A stretch of DNA of 64,000 bases from Nocardia tengchongensis. GTDB lineage: Bacteria > Actinomycetota > Actinomycetes > Mycobacteriales > Mycobacteriaceae. The notes under the pieces were generated by a model. That model was given only the letters and a program-made list of their open reading frames with translations. It was not told the DNA's origin and made no database searches. Both the position numbers and the translations under genes were made by a program. The stretch spans positions 5,642,001 through 5,706,000 of the forward strand of contig NZ_CP074371.1 of assembly GCF_018362975.1 (NCBI RefSeq), given 5' to 3'. Shown one piece after another: positions 1 to 9,300 of the stretch; the first letter of the stretch is position 1, and each line of letters begins with the position of its first letter.

Positions 1-121
1 CGATGATCCGCGCCTGATCGCGACCGCGATGCATGCCGGTCACCTCGTCACCGCGGGCGGTCAGCAGCGCCGACAAGCGGCGCCCGATGCCTCCGGCCGC
101 GCCGATCTGGAACACCTTCAC
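1..121 (-). CDS. NAD(P)-binding SDR/NmrA-like oxidoreductase, N-terminus only (runs off window)
   Basis: The reverse strand reads V-K-V-F-Q-I-G-A-A-G-G-I-G-R-R-L from a GTG at 121, then about 24 more residues to the window edge. The glycine-rich GAAGGIGRR turn directly after a short hydrophobic strand is the dinucleotide-binding start of an NAD(P)-binding Rossmann protein of the NmrA/atypical SDR kind. A GGAG ribosome site lies five bases upstream of the GTG. Only about 40 residues are visible, so substrate and subfamily cannot be judged. Confidence 0.7.
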   Translation of the reverse strand, partial: MKVFQIGAAGGIGRRLSALLTARGDEVTGMHRGRDQARII

Positions 122-341
122 GATCGCTCCTCTCGTAGGCGGGACGGTTCCAGCTTCCCACCCGCGCGGGCCCGCCCGCGGCAGCGGTGGCACGCGGGCA
201 TTTCCGGCCAGTGTCGAGAAAGTTTCCGGACCCTGGATCACTACGGTGAAAAGGCGTCTAATCTTGCGAATGTCTCTGCCGCCGACCGTTTCTCCGCCGG
301 TAGCGTTATCCGTATCGGTCGACGGTGTCCGGTGATACGGG

Positions 342-818
342 ATGTGGTGTGCAGTGTGGGATTTCGAGGTTTCGCCCGAGCAATCCATCGGCGGAACGGT
401 GCTGGAAGAACTCCGGGAGCGAGCGGTCGCGGACGGGGTCGCGCTACGGGTGGGAGTGGTGGTCGAACACAATGACGCGGTATTGATGCTCGAGCACGAG
501 GAGCACGTCGAAGGGCGCAGTCCGCTGCACCTGCCCGGAACCGTGGTCCGCCCGGGTGAGTCGCTGGCCGGCGCCGTGGTGCGCGCGGTGCGGGAGGAGA
601 CCGGTCTCGTGGTGACCGACATCCTGCGGCACCTCGGCAGCTTCGACTACCTGTCCAGCGCCGGGAAACCGGTGCGCAGAGAGCATTTCGCCGCCGTCGT
701 GGCGAGTGCCGGACCGGTGCGGGTGACCAACTACGCCGAGTACCGGTGGGTGCCGCTGACCGGCGACCTGCCGGTCACCTCGTCGATCCGCCGGATCCTG
801 TCGACCTATCAGGAGTAG
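342..818 (+). CDS. NUDIX hydrolase
   Basis: A 158-residue protein with one Nudix fold. These enzymes hydrolyse nucleoside-diphosphate-X compounds using metal bound by the Nudix-box glutamates. The box lies at about residues 66-90 (GTVVRPGE...AVVRAVREETGL). It keeps the metal-binding EE pair and the arginine, but two consensus positions differ: the first glycine is Thr and the Glu after the Arg is Ala. Substrate is not deducible. The ATG has no strong ribosome site, so a nearby start is possible. The stop overlaps the convergent LysR gene by 10 bp. Confidence 0.8.
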   Translation: MWCAVWDFEVSPEQSIGGTVLEELRERAVADGVALRVGVVVEHNDAVLMLEHEEHVEGRSPLHLPGTVVRPGESLAGAVVRAVREETGLVVTDILRHLGSFDYLSSAGKPVRREHFAAVVASAGPVRVTNYAEYRWVPLTGDLPVTSSIRRILSTYQE

Positions 819-1729
819 TCGCGCGCCTGCCCGAGGTAGGTCGGGGCGTGCGCGGCGATGTGATCACGCAGCCGGGCGACGGCCGGGGTCGGGCGGTGCC
901 TGCCGGAGACGAGGCCGATGCTGCGGTCGCGGGCGCCGGTCAGGGTGACGCGGGTCAGGCCCGGGTGCGGCAGCTCCGGGGCCGGTAGCACCGCGATGCC
1001 CAGATTCTGGGCGACCAGGGCGCGCAGGGTCTCGAACTCGGTGATCTCGAAGCCGACCCGCGGGGTGAATCCGGCCTCGGCGCACCAGGAGTCGAACAGA
1101 CCGCGCAGGTGGTAGGTCGGCGGGTTCGCGATGAACGGCTCGCCGGCCAGATCCGCGAGGTCGACCTCGGTGCGGGATGCGAGCGGGTGGGCGTCGGCGA
1201 CGTAGAGGTGCAGGCGCTGCACGCCCAGGATGATCGCGGGCAGGTCGTCGGGCGCGGGGATGGTGACGGCCAGATCCAGGCGGCCGTCGCGCACCATCTC
1301 CACCAGGGCGCTGCCGTGCGCCTGCACCAGGTGCAGGCGGATACGGGGCGCGTGCGCGTGGAAGTCGGCCAGCAGCGACGGGACGCTGACCGGGCCGAGG
1401 GTGTACGGGAAGCCGAACCGGACCAGGCCGCTGTCGGGGTCGGCATCGCTGCGGACCACGTCGACGGCGTCGCCCAGGGCTTGAACCAGCCCGCGCGTGC
1501 GGTCGAACAGTTCCTGACCGGCCGCGGTCAGCGCGATTCGACGACCGACCGGTTGGAAGAGTTTCACCCCGACCGCCTGCTCGACCGCCCGCAACCGGCG
1601 GCTCAGCGATGACTGCGGCACACCCAGCCGCTGCGCCGCGCGCGTGACATGCCCCTCCGCCGCCACCGCGTCGAACGCCGCCAGCAGCGGAATGAGGGCC
1701 TCGACCTGCGGGGACAGCGATTCATCCAT
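809..1729 (-). CDS. LysR-family transcriptional regulator
   Basis: About 306 residues. An N-terminal winged HTH (FDAVAAEGHVTRAAQRLGV then SSLSRRLRAVEQAVG) is followed by a substrate-binding domain of two Rossmann-like lobes, the normal LTTR plan. I chose the ATG at 1729 (MDESLSPQ), which puts the HTH about 15 residues in; an in-frame ATG at 1759 is the alternative. The gene is divergent from mqo across about 93 bp, the usual LTTR arrangement, so it may control mqo as well as itself (inference). The effector is unknown. Confidence 0.88.
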   Translation of the reverse strand: MDESLSPQVEALIPLLAAFDAVAAEGHVTRAAQRLGVPQSSLSRRLRAVEQAVGVKLFQPVGRRIALTAAGQELFDRTRGLVQALGDAVDVVRSDADPDSGLVRFGFPYTLGPVSVPSLLADFHAHAPRIRLHLVQAHGSALVEMVRDGRLDLAVTIPAPDDLPAIILGVQRLHLYVADAHPLASRTEVDLADLAGEPFIANPPTYHLRGLFDSWCAEAGFTPRVGFEITEFETLRALVAQNLGIAVLPAPELPHPGLTRVTLTGARDRSIGLVSGRHRPTPAVARLRDHIAAHAPTYLGQARDYS

Positions 1730-1822
1730 ATCCGGATCATAAATGCGTGAAATGAACATTGGACGGATCGATGGGCGCGGCGTGACGATGACCGGGTACC
1801 CGCAGCCCAGGAGGTCGGCCCC

Positions 1823-3295
1823 ATGGACAAGCACCCCGAACATCCCGAATCCGGCACGGACACAGAGGTTCTCGATGTCGCCCTGATCGGCGGCGGCATC
1901 ATGTCCGCCACCCTCGGCGCGATGATCGCCGCCCTGCAACCGGAGTGGTCGATGACGCTGCTCGAACGACTCGACCGGGTCGCGGGCGAGAGCTCCGATC
2001 CCTGGAACAACGCGGGCACCGGGCATTCCGGGCTGTGCGAGCTCAACTACATGCCCGATCCCGGCGATCCGGACAAGGCGGCGGAGATCGCGGCCATGTT
2101 CGCGGTGTCCCGGCAGTTCTGGGCCGGGCTCGCCGACCGGGGCGACCTGACCGGCACCGGATTCCTCACCGCGACACCGCACATGGACGTGGTGTTCGGC
2201 GAACGCGACGTCGCCTACCTGCGCCGCAGATTCGAGACCCTGCACGCACTGCCGGCGTTCGCGGCCATGGAGTACAGCGAGGACCACGCCACCATCGCGG
2301 GCTGGGCTCCCCTGGTCATGGCCGGCCGCGACCCGGACCAGCCCGTCGCCGCGACCCGCTACGCGACAGGCACCGATGTCGACTTCGGGGCGCTCACCGG
2401 GCAGTTGGTGGAGGCCATGACGAACGCGGGCACGCAACTGCGGCTAGGTCACGAGGTCACCAGGTTGCGACGCGCGGACGACGGCATCTGGACGGTCACC
2501 GGCCGGGACCGGAACACGAAGCGGCGCTTTGCCATCCGCGCCCGGTTCGTGTTCGTCGGGGCGGGCGGCCACGCGCTCGGGCTACTGCAGAAGTCCCGCA
2601 TCCCCGAAGTCCGCGGCTACGGCGTCTTCCCGGTCGGCGCGCAATTCCTGCGCACGGACAACCCGGAGGTCGTCGCCCGGCACGAGGCGAAGGTCTACAG
2701 CCAGGCCGCGCTCGGCGCTCCCCCGATGTCCGTGCCGCACTTGGACAAACGCAACGTCGACGGCCGATCGTCACTGCTGTTCGGCCCCTACGCCACCTTC
2801 AGCACCCGGCTGCTGAAGCACGGCAGGCTCACCGACCTGTTCACCACGCTGCGCCTGACGAACATCGTGGTGCTGGTGGCGGCCGGCCTCCAGAATCTGC
2901 CGTTGGCGCGCTACCTGATCACCGAACTGCTCTCCACCCGGCGACGCAAGTTCGCACAGCTGCAACGCTTCTACCCCGAAGCCGACCCGGCCGACTGGTA
3001 TCTGGTGCAAGCCGGTCAGCGCGCCCAGCTCGTCACCCCCGACCTCGATCGGGTGGGCGCGCTGAGGATGGGCACCGAACTCGTCACGGGCGCCGACGGC
3101 ACCATCGCGGGACTGCTGGGTGCGTCCCCCGGCGCTTCGACCGCGCCCGCCATCATGGCCGACCTGTTGGATCGTTGCTTCCCCCAGCACCGTTCGCGGT
3201 GGGAACCCACCCTGCGGCAGCTGGTGCCGGGTCACGCCGTCGGTTCGAACTCCCACAGCGCGGGACCGGACGTGCCCGCCGCGATCGGGAAGTAG
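1823..3295 (+). CDS. mqo: Malate:quinone oxidoreductase (FAD-dependent, membrane-associated)
   Basis: A 490-residue protein that oxidises malate to oxaloacetate and passes electrons to the quinone pool (EC 1.1.5.4), bypassing NAD-dependent malate dehydrogenase. Family hallmarks are visible: an N-terminal FAD-binding GGGIMSATLG turn (about residues 24-33), the diagnostic NNAGTGHSGLCELNY block (about 62-76), YGVFPVG in the middle and GASPGAST near the C-terminus. Length is normal for Mqo. A strong AGGAGG lies nine bases before the ATG. The 3' end overlaps the convergent lipoprotein gene by 64 bp. Confidence 0.95.
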   Translation: MDKHPEHPESGTDTEVLDVALIGGGIMSATLGAMIAALQPEWSMTLLERLDRVAGESSDPWNNAGTGHSGLCELNYMPDPGDPDKAAEIAAMFAVSRQFWAGLADRGDLTGTGFLTATPHMDVVFGERDVAYLRRRFETLHALPAFAAMEYSEDHATIAGWAPLVMAGRDPDQPVAATRYATGTDVDFGALTGQLVEAMTNAGTQLRLGHEVTRLRRADDGIWTVTGRDRNTKRRFAIRARFVFVGAGGHALGLLQKSRIPEVRGYGVFPVGAQFLRTDNPEVVARHEAKVYSQAALGAPPMSVPHLDKRNVDGRSSLLFGPYATFSTRLLKHGRLTDLFTTLRLTNIVVLVAAGLQNLPLARYLITELLSTRRRKFAQLQRFYPEADPADWYLVQAGQRAQLVTPDLDRVGALRMGTELVTGADGTIAGLLGASPGASTAPAIMADLLDRCFPQHRSRWEPTLRQLVPGHAVGSNSHSAGPDVPAAIGK

Positions 3296-4236
3296 CTGTG
3301 ATGGTCGGCCGGATCGACCACCACGATGTGCGCGCCGTCGGCCAGGTGCCCGGCCCCGGCGGGCGTGGTGTGCCCGGCGCGGCGTTCGAGCACACTCACC
3401 CAGCCGCTCTCGGTCGCCACGTAGACGCGCTGCGCACCCGGATCCCAGGCGAGCACGTCGGGGGTCTCGCCGACGCTGTTGTGGTCGGTGACAGCGTGTT
3501 TCGTGAGATCGACGGTGACGAGGGTGGCGTTGTCCTCGCAGCCGGCGTACATGATCTGCGCCGCTGCATCGAGTGCCAGTCCGTGCGGGCCCGAGCAGCC
3601 GGGCGTCGGAATGCGGTCGGTGACGGTCAGGGTGTCCGGTGCGATCACCGCGAGTTCGTCGTGCCCCTGCACGGCCACGATGATCCGATCGAGGCCCGGG
3701 TCGTAGACGACATTGCCGGCCTCGCCGCCCAGAGTCACGGTGCCGCGGACGTTTCCGGTGTCGGCGTCGACGACCGTTTCACTGCCCGCGTGTTCGTCGG
3801 TGGTCCAGACCTCGTCGCGGATCGGGTCGTAGGCGAGTCCGTCCGGGTATCTCCCGGTGGGCGCGCGGAACAGCACCGACCCGCTGTCCTCGTCGAGGGC
3901 GACGACCTGATCGCGCCCGGTCACCGTCGCGTAGACCCGATGCTTGTCCGCAACGACCAGCACGCCGTGCACATCCGGGGTGTCGGCGATGGTGCGCACG
4001 ACGGTGTGCGCGCGGGCATCGACCTCGACGATCTCCCCCGCCCCCATGTGCGCCAGGAACAGCAGGCCCCGGCCGGAATCCAGACTCGCGTAATCGAATC
4101 GGGACGACCCGCCCGGCAGGGCCACCGCGGCGACCTTGCGCAGCGGCAGCGGACCGCCGGTGGTGGCCGGACCGGATGAGCAGGCCGCGACCAGTGCGGT
4201 CCCGGCCAGCGCCCATCCGATGCGTCGCCACCACAT
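3232..4236 (-). CDS. Lipoprotein with YncE-like beta-propeller
   Basis: About 334 residues. The N-terminus is a lipoprotein signal (WWRRIGWALAGTALVAAC, lipobox V-A-A-C), so it should be anchored on the outer face of the membrane. The rest is repeated blades of the form xxVVDADTGNVRGTV and HGLALDAAAQIMYAGC, typical of YncE/SMP-30-like seven-bladed propellers. I prefer the ATG at 4236 because GAGGTGA sits just upstream; an in-frame GTG at 4245 is the alternative. It lies just downstream of the alpha/beta hydrolase on the same strand and is probably co-transcribed. Ligand unknown. Confidence 0.8.
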   Translation of the reverse strand: MWWRRIGWALAGTALVAACSSGPATTGGPLPLRKVAAVALPGGSSRFDYASLDSGRGLLFLAHMGAGEIVEVDARAHTVVRTIADTPDVHGVLVVADKHRVYATVTGRDQVVALDEDSGSVLFRAPTGRYPDGLAYDPIRDEVWTTDEHAGSETVVDADTGNVRGTVTLGGEAGNVVYDPGLDRIIVAVQGHDELAVIAPDTLTVTDRIPTPGCSGPHGLALDAAAQIMYAGCEDNATLVTVDLTKHAVTDHNSVGETPDVLAWDPGAQRVYVATESGWVSVLERRAGHTTPAGAGHLADGAHIVVVDPADHHSYFPIAAGTSGPALWEFEPTA

Positions 4237-4246
4237 CCGGTTCACC

Positions 4247-5125
4247 TCATGCGACTGCGCAGACGCCGCGGAAGAGTTCGGCGGCCGCGTCGGCGGCGGG
4301 CTCGATCAGGCGGGGGTCGTCGTAGAAGTCGATCTGGCCGACCGAGTCCAGCCACAGCTCCGATTTCGGGGATGCGACTCCAGCGTAGAACTTGTGCGCC
4401 CACGGCGGGACCAGGGCGTTCTCCGAGTGGACCAGCAGGAACGGCACCGACAGGCGGGCCGCGGCCTCCTGGGCGTCGAAACCGGCGGTGTGCTCGAAGG
4501 ATTCGACGGCGAAACCGTTGGTGTAGTTGGGGACCACGCCGCGCGGGGTGCCGTAGTACTCGAACGCCTCGGTCAGCGGCATGGCCACATCGCCGTTGTC
4601 GGCGGCGACGGCGGGGATGGTCTCCACCTCGCCGGTTGCCAGGCGGCGCTCGCGGGCCAGGCGGCCACGCTCGGCGACCGCCGGGTCGGCCGGGTTGGCG
4701 GCGGCGTCGGCGTAGACCCCGGCGACGCCCGCGAAGGCCCGGAGCCGCGGGTCGTCGGCGACGGCGCGAGCCATGTAACCGCCGCCGGCGCAGACGCCGA
4801 GCGCGACCACCGGCTTGCCGGTGAAGCGCTCATCGGCCTCCAGCGCGGACACCGCGGCGCTGATGTCGGCGGCCTTGCCCAGCGGATCCTCCAATTGGCG
4901 TGGCTCACCGGCGCTTTCACCGAAGGTCCGGTGGTCGAAGGCCAAAGCCGCGAATCCGCGGCGGGCCAGCGCCTCGGCGTAAACGCCGGCGGCCTGCTCT
5001 TTAACCGAGGTCAGCGGGCCGGTGGTGACCACCACGCCGGTGGGTTCGCCCACCGGCAGGTACAGAGTGCCGACCAGTCGGTCTCCGGACCGGGTGAAGG
5101 TGAACGGAACTGTGTTGACAGTCAT
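4247..5125 (-). CDS. Alpha/beta hydrolase (YcjY/dienelactone-hydrolase-like)
   Basis: About 292 residues with an alpha/beta-hydrolase fold. The nucleophile elbow reads LGVCAGGGY, so cysteine takes the usual serine position, as in dienelactone hydrolases and YcjY-like proteins. The acid-loop region is LLVHSENALVPPWAHKFY. Where many relatives have a catalytic His before IDFYD, this protein has SVGQIDFYDD. I chose the ATG at 5125 (MTVNTVPF); an ATG at 5155 is possible. It is divergent from an HxlR regulator, which suggests control by that protein. Substrate unknown. Confidence 0.8.
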   Translation of the reverse strand: MTVNTVPFTFTRSGDRLVGTLYLPVGEPTGVVVTTGPLTSVKEQAAGVYAEALARRGFAALAFDHRTFGESAGEPRQLEDPLGKAADISAAVSALEADERFTGKPVVALGVCAGGGYMARAVADDPRLRAFAGVAGVYADAAANPADPAVAERGRLARERRLATGEVETIPAVAADNGDVAMPLTEAFEYYGTPRGVVPNYTNGFAVESFEHTAGFDAQEAAARLSVPFLLVHSENALVPPWAHKFYAGVASPKSELWLDSVGQIDFYDDPRLIEPAADAAAELFRGVCAVA

Positions 5126-5201
5126 CTGGTGCTCTTGTCCTCGAAGTCGTCGCATTACGGTGAAACAAGACGGTAGGCGCGGACCACGGCCACCGATAGA
5201 A

Positions 5202-5217
5202 GGCACTTCGAAGTGCC
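5202..5217. promoter_or_regulatory. Perfect 16-bp palindrome, probable HxlR operator
   Basis: GGCACTTCGAAGTGCC is a perfect inverted repeat in the 110-bp gap between the divergent hydrolase and HxlR genes, ending 18 bp before the HxlR start. Position and symmetry fit autoregulation and control of the hydrolase. That use is inferred. Confidence 0.6.
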
Positions 5218-5235
5218 CTTCCGAACGGAGGCGCA

Positions 5236-5562
5236 ATGGAACTGGTGATCCCCGACGTACTCGAGGAATCCTGCACCACCCGCCAGGCCCTCGAACGCCT
5301 GGCCGCCAAGTGGCGCATCCTGCTGATCTACGCGCTTCTCGACGGCGCGCAACGCCCGGCCGCCCTGCGCCGCCGCCTGCCCGGCATCACCCAGAAGGTG
5401 CTCACGGAAACGTTGCGCGGCATGGAATCCGACGGTCTGGTCGAACGCCACGTCTACAAACAGACTGCCCCGCAACACATCGAGTACTCACTCACCGAAC
5501 TCGGCAAGTCCCTGCAAACGCCGCTCGCCGCCATTTGCGCCTGGGCCGCGGACCATTCGTGA
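5236..5562 (+). CDS. HxlR-family winged-helix regulator
   Basis: 108 residues with the whole HxlR pattern: an N-terminal Cys (residue 13), RLAAKWRILLIYAL, GAQRPAALRRRLPGITQKVLTE as the recognition region, then GLVERHVY and EYSLTELGKSL as the wing and C-terminal helix. HxlR proteins bind as dimers to short palindromes and often sense electrophiles through the conserved cysteine. GGAGG precedes the ATG. It is divergent from the alpha/beta hydrolase, with a perfect palindrome between. Confidence 0.9.
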   Translation: MELVIPDVLEESCTTRQALERLAAKWRILLIYALLDGAQRPAALRRRLPGITQKVLTETLRGMESDGLVERHVYKQTAPQHIEYSLTELGKSLQTPLAAICAWAADHS

Positions 5563-6319
5563 CCGATTACCCGAATCCACCTGCGCCCCACGGAAATTGA
5601 TATCGGCTGGGCCGAACGCGGGCCGGTGAACGAATCGCTTCCCACCCCGCGTTCCAGATGCTTCCCGCTCAGGCGCAAGACTTGGGTTGCACATTAGGCG
5701 CAAGACTTGGGTTGCACATTATTCGCCAACTATCATAGAAATTGCCGGTAGACACCGCCGACAAGGGCGGCTTCTGGCACCCGGAGGGTTCCATCATCGG
5801 TCAAATGACCCCAAACATCGATAACGTTGCAGGTCAGAGGGGGTGGAGGTTGATCAATCATGCGGACATGCATGACTGATACAGAGATGTTTCCAAATTT
5901 TTGTCGGATAAACCAACCGTTTGCGGCGATAGCGAGCAGAATCAACCTGGACAGTCGCTTTTCGAGTAGGGAAGATCGACATGACCTCAGTCGACACTGC
6001 GATCGTTGATGTATCGGACGGTTTTCCAGCACACCGGGGGGTGATACGGGGGTCGGGGGTTTCTTCATCGGGTAGCGGGCGACCGCGTCCCGGTCAGGGG
6101 ACGGGACGTCGGCATCGATGTCGTCCATCCCGAATCAGCCTGCACCGGCTGTAATGATCTCGGCGGCCGACCCGACGTACTCAGCAACTGTGCGGGTGTC
6201 GGAATCGTCCACACCCTGGCCGCAATTCATGGTCCCCGGATCGGACACCTATGCTTATCCAAGGCCGGTCCCCGGGCGTTTTGAGTTCCTGAAAATGAAC
6301 GTTGTTTGCGGAGGTCGAA
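5563..6319 (+). promoter_or_regulatory. 757-bp leader of the NRPS gene, no convincing gene
   Basis: This stretch has lower GC than its surroundings. It holds the tandem 25-bp repeat (5671-5720) and a possible promoter: TTGCAC at 5712 and TAGAAA at 5736, 18 bp apart, with the -35 inside the second repeat. A 57-codon reading frame at 5981-6154 has an AGGGAAG-like site before its ATG but resembles nothing I know. The NRPS ribosome site GGAGG is at 6310-6314. No MbtH-like protein, transporter or regulator was seen. Confidence 0.5.
5671..5720. repeat. Perfect 25-bp tandem direct repeat with internal dyad
   Basis: Units 5671-5695 and 5696-5720 are identical. Each contains a near-symmetric pair GCGCAA-N8-TTGCAC (5 of 6 arm bases match), so the array looks like two adjacent copies of an operator. 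It lies about 600 bp upstream of the NRPS start. Confidence 0.85.
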
Positions 6320-9300
6320 ATGCGCCAGTCGAACAGTGGCATCGAAAGCAATCCTGACCGCTCGAGTTCGTCGCCTACCGGCACATTTCAACCACAATTG
6401 GATATCTTTCCCTTGACATCCGCGCAGCGGGGTATATGGTTCGCCCAGCATCTCGCGGAATCCACGCCGATATCCGTTGCCCAATACGTCGAAATCGTCG
6501 GCGAGTTGGACGCGGAATTACTCGCCGAAGCGTGCAGAACCGCCGGTCGCGAGTTCGGTTCCGGGCATATGCGCCTGATCGAAGTCGACGGCGAGCCGTG
6601 CCAGTACATCGACCCCGACAACGGGGCCCCGGTGACGGTCATCGACCTGCGCGAGCATGCCGATCCGGTCGCGACCGCGCACGCCATGATGGCCGAGGAC
6701 TACTCCGCTCCCCTGAATCTGCGCAACGACGCCCTGGTGACGGCCATCGTGTTCCAGGTCGGCGTCGACCATTACCTGTGGTACCAGCGCGCGCACCACA
6801 TCGCGCTCGACGGCTTCGCCGCGGTGACGATGCTGCACCGCATGACCGCGCTGTACAACGCCTGGGTGCGAGCCGAGGACCCGGAGCCGTGCGAGGCCCA
6901 GGACCTGCGGCTGGTCGCCGAACAAGATCTCGCGTATCGGGATTCGACGCGCCTGGAGAACGACCGCCAGCACTGGCTCGACCACCTCGCGGGCGCGCCG
7001 CCCGTGGTCAGCCTGGCCGCGCGAGTCAGCAAGCCCACGATTCATCCCGCACTGGTCAGCACCGAGCTCGCGGACGATACCGCCCGCCTGCTCGACACCG
7101 TCGCGCTCGACCACGACAAGAGCGTCACGCCCATCATCGTCGCGGCATTCGCGGCGTATCTGGCGCGGATGACCGGCAGCGACGAAGTATTGCTGAGCCT
7201 GCCCGTCTCGGGCCGGCATTCGGCCGTGCTGCGCCGATCCGGCGGCATGGTCGCCAATGTCGTGCCGCTGCGGGTACGGGTCGCCGATCGCAGTGTCGGC
7301 GAACTGATCGCCGCGGTGAAAGGCGAATTGACGAGCGCTCTCCGGCGGCAGCGCTACCGCCAGGAAGACATATTCCACGATATGGGTATCGCGCGCGACG
7401 AGACGGCGTCCTTCGGGCCGGCCGTCAATCTCATGATGGTGGAGAACGAAGTCGTCCTGGGCAACACGACCGGCCGTCTGCACGTCCTCACCTCGGGACC
7501 GACCGCCGACCTTTTCATCAACATCTACCCGGGTGCGGGCAAAGAGAGCACCCATATCGACTTCCAGGGAAATCCGAATTCCTACAGCCACGACGAACTC
7601 GCCGGACACCATCGGCGGTTTCGCATGTTCTTCCACGAATTCCTGGCCGGCGGGCCCGAAGCCGCGGTCGGCACACTGCCGCTGCTCGATGCCCAGGAAC
7701 GGTCGTCGCTGCTGCCCGTACGCGGGCCGAGCGCGGTCGAAACGCGGCTGCTGCCCGAGATCCTGACCGAGAGCGCGCGCCGCAACCGCCACGGGTCCGC
7801 GATCGTCTCCGACGGCCGGACCATGACCTACAGCGAGCTGGACGCCAGATCCTCGCAGCTCGCGCGACAGCTGATCGCGCTGGGCTGCGGTCCCGACACC
7901 GCGGTGGCGATCATGCTGCGGCGGTCGGTCGAATCGGTGGTGGCGACCTGGGCGGTCGCCAAGAGTGGGGCCGCGTTCGTCCAGATGGCCCCCGACTACC
8001 CGGCCAACCGGATCGAGCACATGGTCGCCGACAGTGGCGCGACCGTGGCGATCACGGTCGACGCCCTGCGCGGGCGGCTCCCGGAAGGGATGCGCACAGT
8101 CGTCCTCGACGACCCCGCGCCCCGGGCGCAGTTCGACAGCGGGCCGATCTCCGATGCGGACCGCACCCATCCCCTGCGGCCTTCCAACATCGCCTACATG
8201 ACCTACACCTCGGGATCCACCGGGACCCCGAAGGGCGTGCAGGTCACCCACACCGGCCTCGCGAATCTCGTCGCCGACCGCGCGGCCACCTTCGGCATCG
8301 ACACCAATTCCCGGGTGTCCTATGCCCTTTCCCCTAGTTTCGACGCCTCCCTCGAACAGTTCCTCACCTGCTTCGCGAACGGCTCCACGCTGGTGATCGT
8401 GCCGCCCGAGGTGACCGGTGGCGACCCGCTCACGCAACTGCTGGCCGAGGAGCACGTCACCCACCTGACGCTGACGCCCACGATGCTGGCGACCGTGGAC
8501 CCCGCGCTGTCGCCCGACGTGCAGGTGGTCGTGGTCGGCGGTGACGTCTGCCCGCCGCACCTGGTCGAGCGGTGGACCTCGTCGGCGGCCATGTACAACG
8601 AGTACGGCCCGACCGAATCCACCGTCACCGCTGCCGGCGCCGTGCTCACGCCCGGTCACGCGACCACGGTCGGAGGCCCGATCCGCGGCGTCGAGGCCAT
8701 GGTGCTGGACCGGACGTTGCAGCCGGTGCCACGCGGCACCGCGGGCGAGTTGTATCTCGCCGGACCGGGATTGGCCCGGGGATACAGCCATTTGTTCGTC
8801 GAGACCGCCGCCCGGTTCGTCGCCGACCCGTACGGCGGCATCGGGGCGCGCATGTACCGCACCGGCGATATCGCGCGCTGGACCGGTGAGAACGGCGACA
8901 CCGCGCTGGAACTGATGGGCCGCAGCGACTTCCAGATCAAGATCCGCGGCTACCGGATCGAACCCGGCGAGGTCGATGCCACGCTCACCACCCACGAGGA
9001 CGTCGATCAGAGCGTCACGGTGCCGGTGCGCAACAACGTCGGCACGACGGTGCTGGCCTCCTATCTGGTGCCGGTCAGCGGCCGCCGGATCGACACGGCC
9101 GAGATCCTGCGCTTCGCCCACGACTCCCTGCCGCCGCATCTGGTGCCGGCGGTGTTCCTCACGCTGGACAGCCTGCCGGTGAACGCCTTCGGCAAGCTCG
9201 ATCGGCGCGCGCTGCCCAAGCCCGAATTCGGGACCGAACCGGCCGGGCGGGCGCCGGCCACCGCCCGGGAGAAGACGATCGCCGGGTTGTTCGCCGAGGT

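Noticed and set aside
809..2437. A 542-codon frame extending the LysR gene upstream through mqo
   Set aside because: The extra N-terminal 236 codons are antisense to mqo and do not resemble a protein; LysR proteins are about 300 residues.
5733..6128. 131-codon minus-strand frame in the NRPS leader
   Set aside because: No ribosome site, no motif, and low-complexity segments; more likely non-coding leader.
5981..6154. 57-codon frame before the NRPS as a possible MbtH or leader peptide
   Set aside because: It lacks the MbtH motifs and is Arg/Ser/Gly-rich; kept only as a note in the leader entry.
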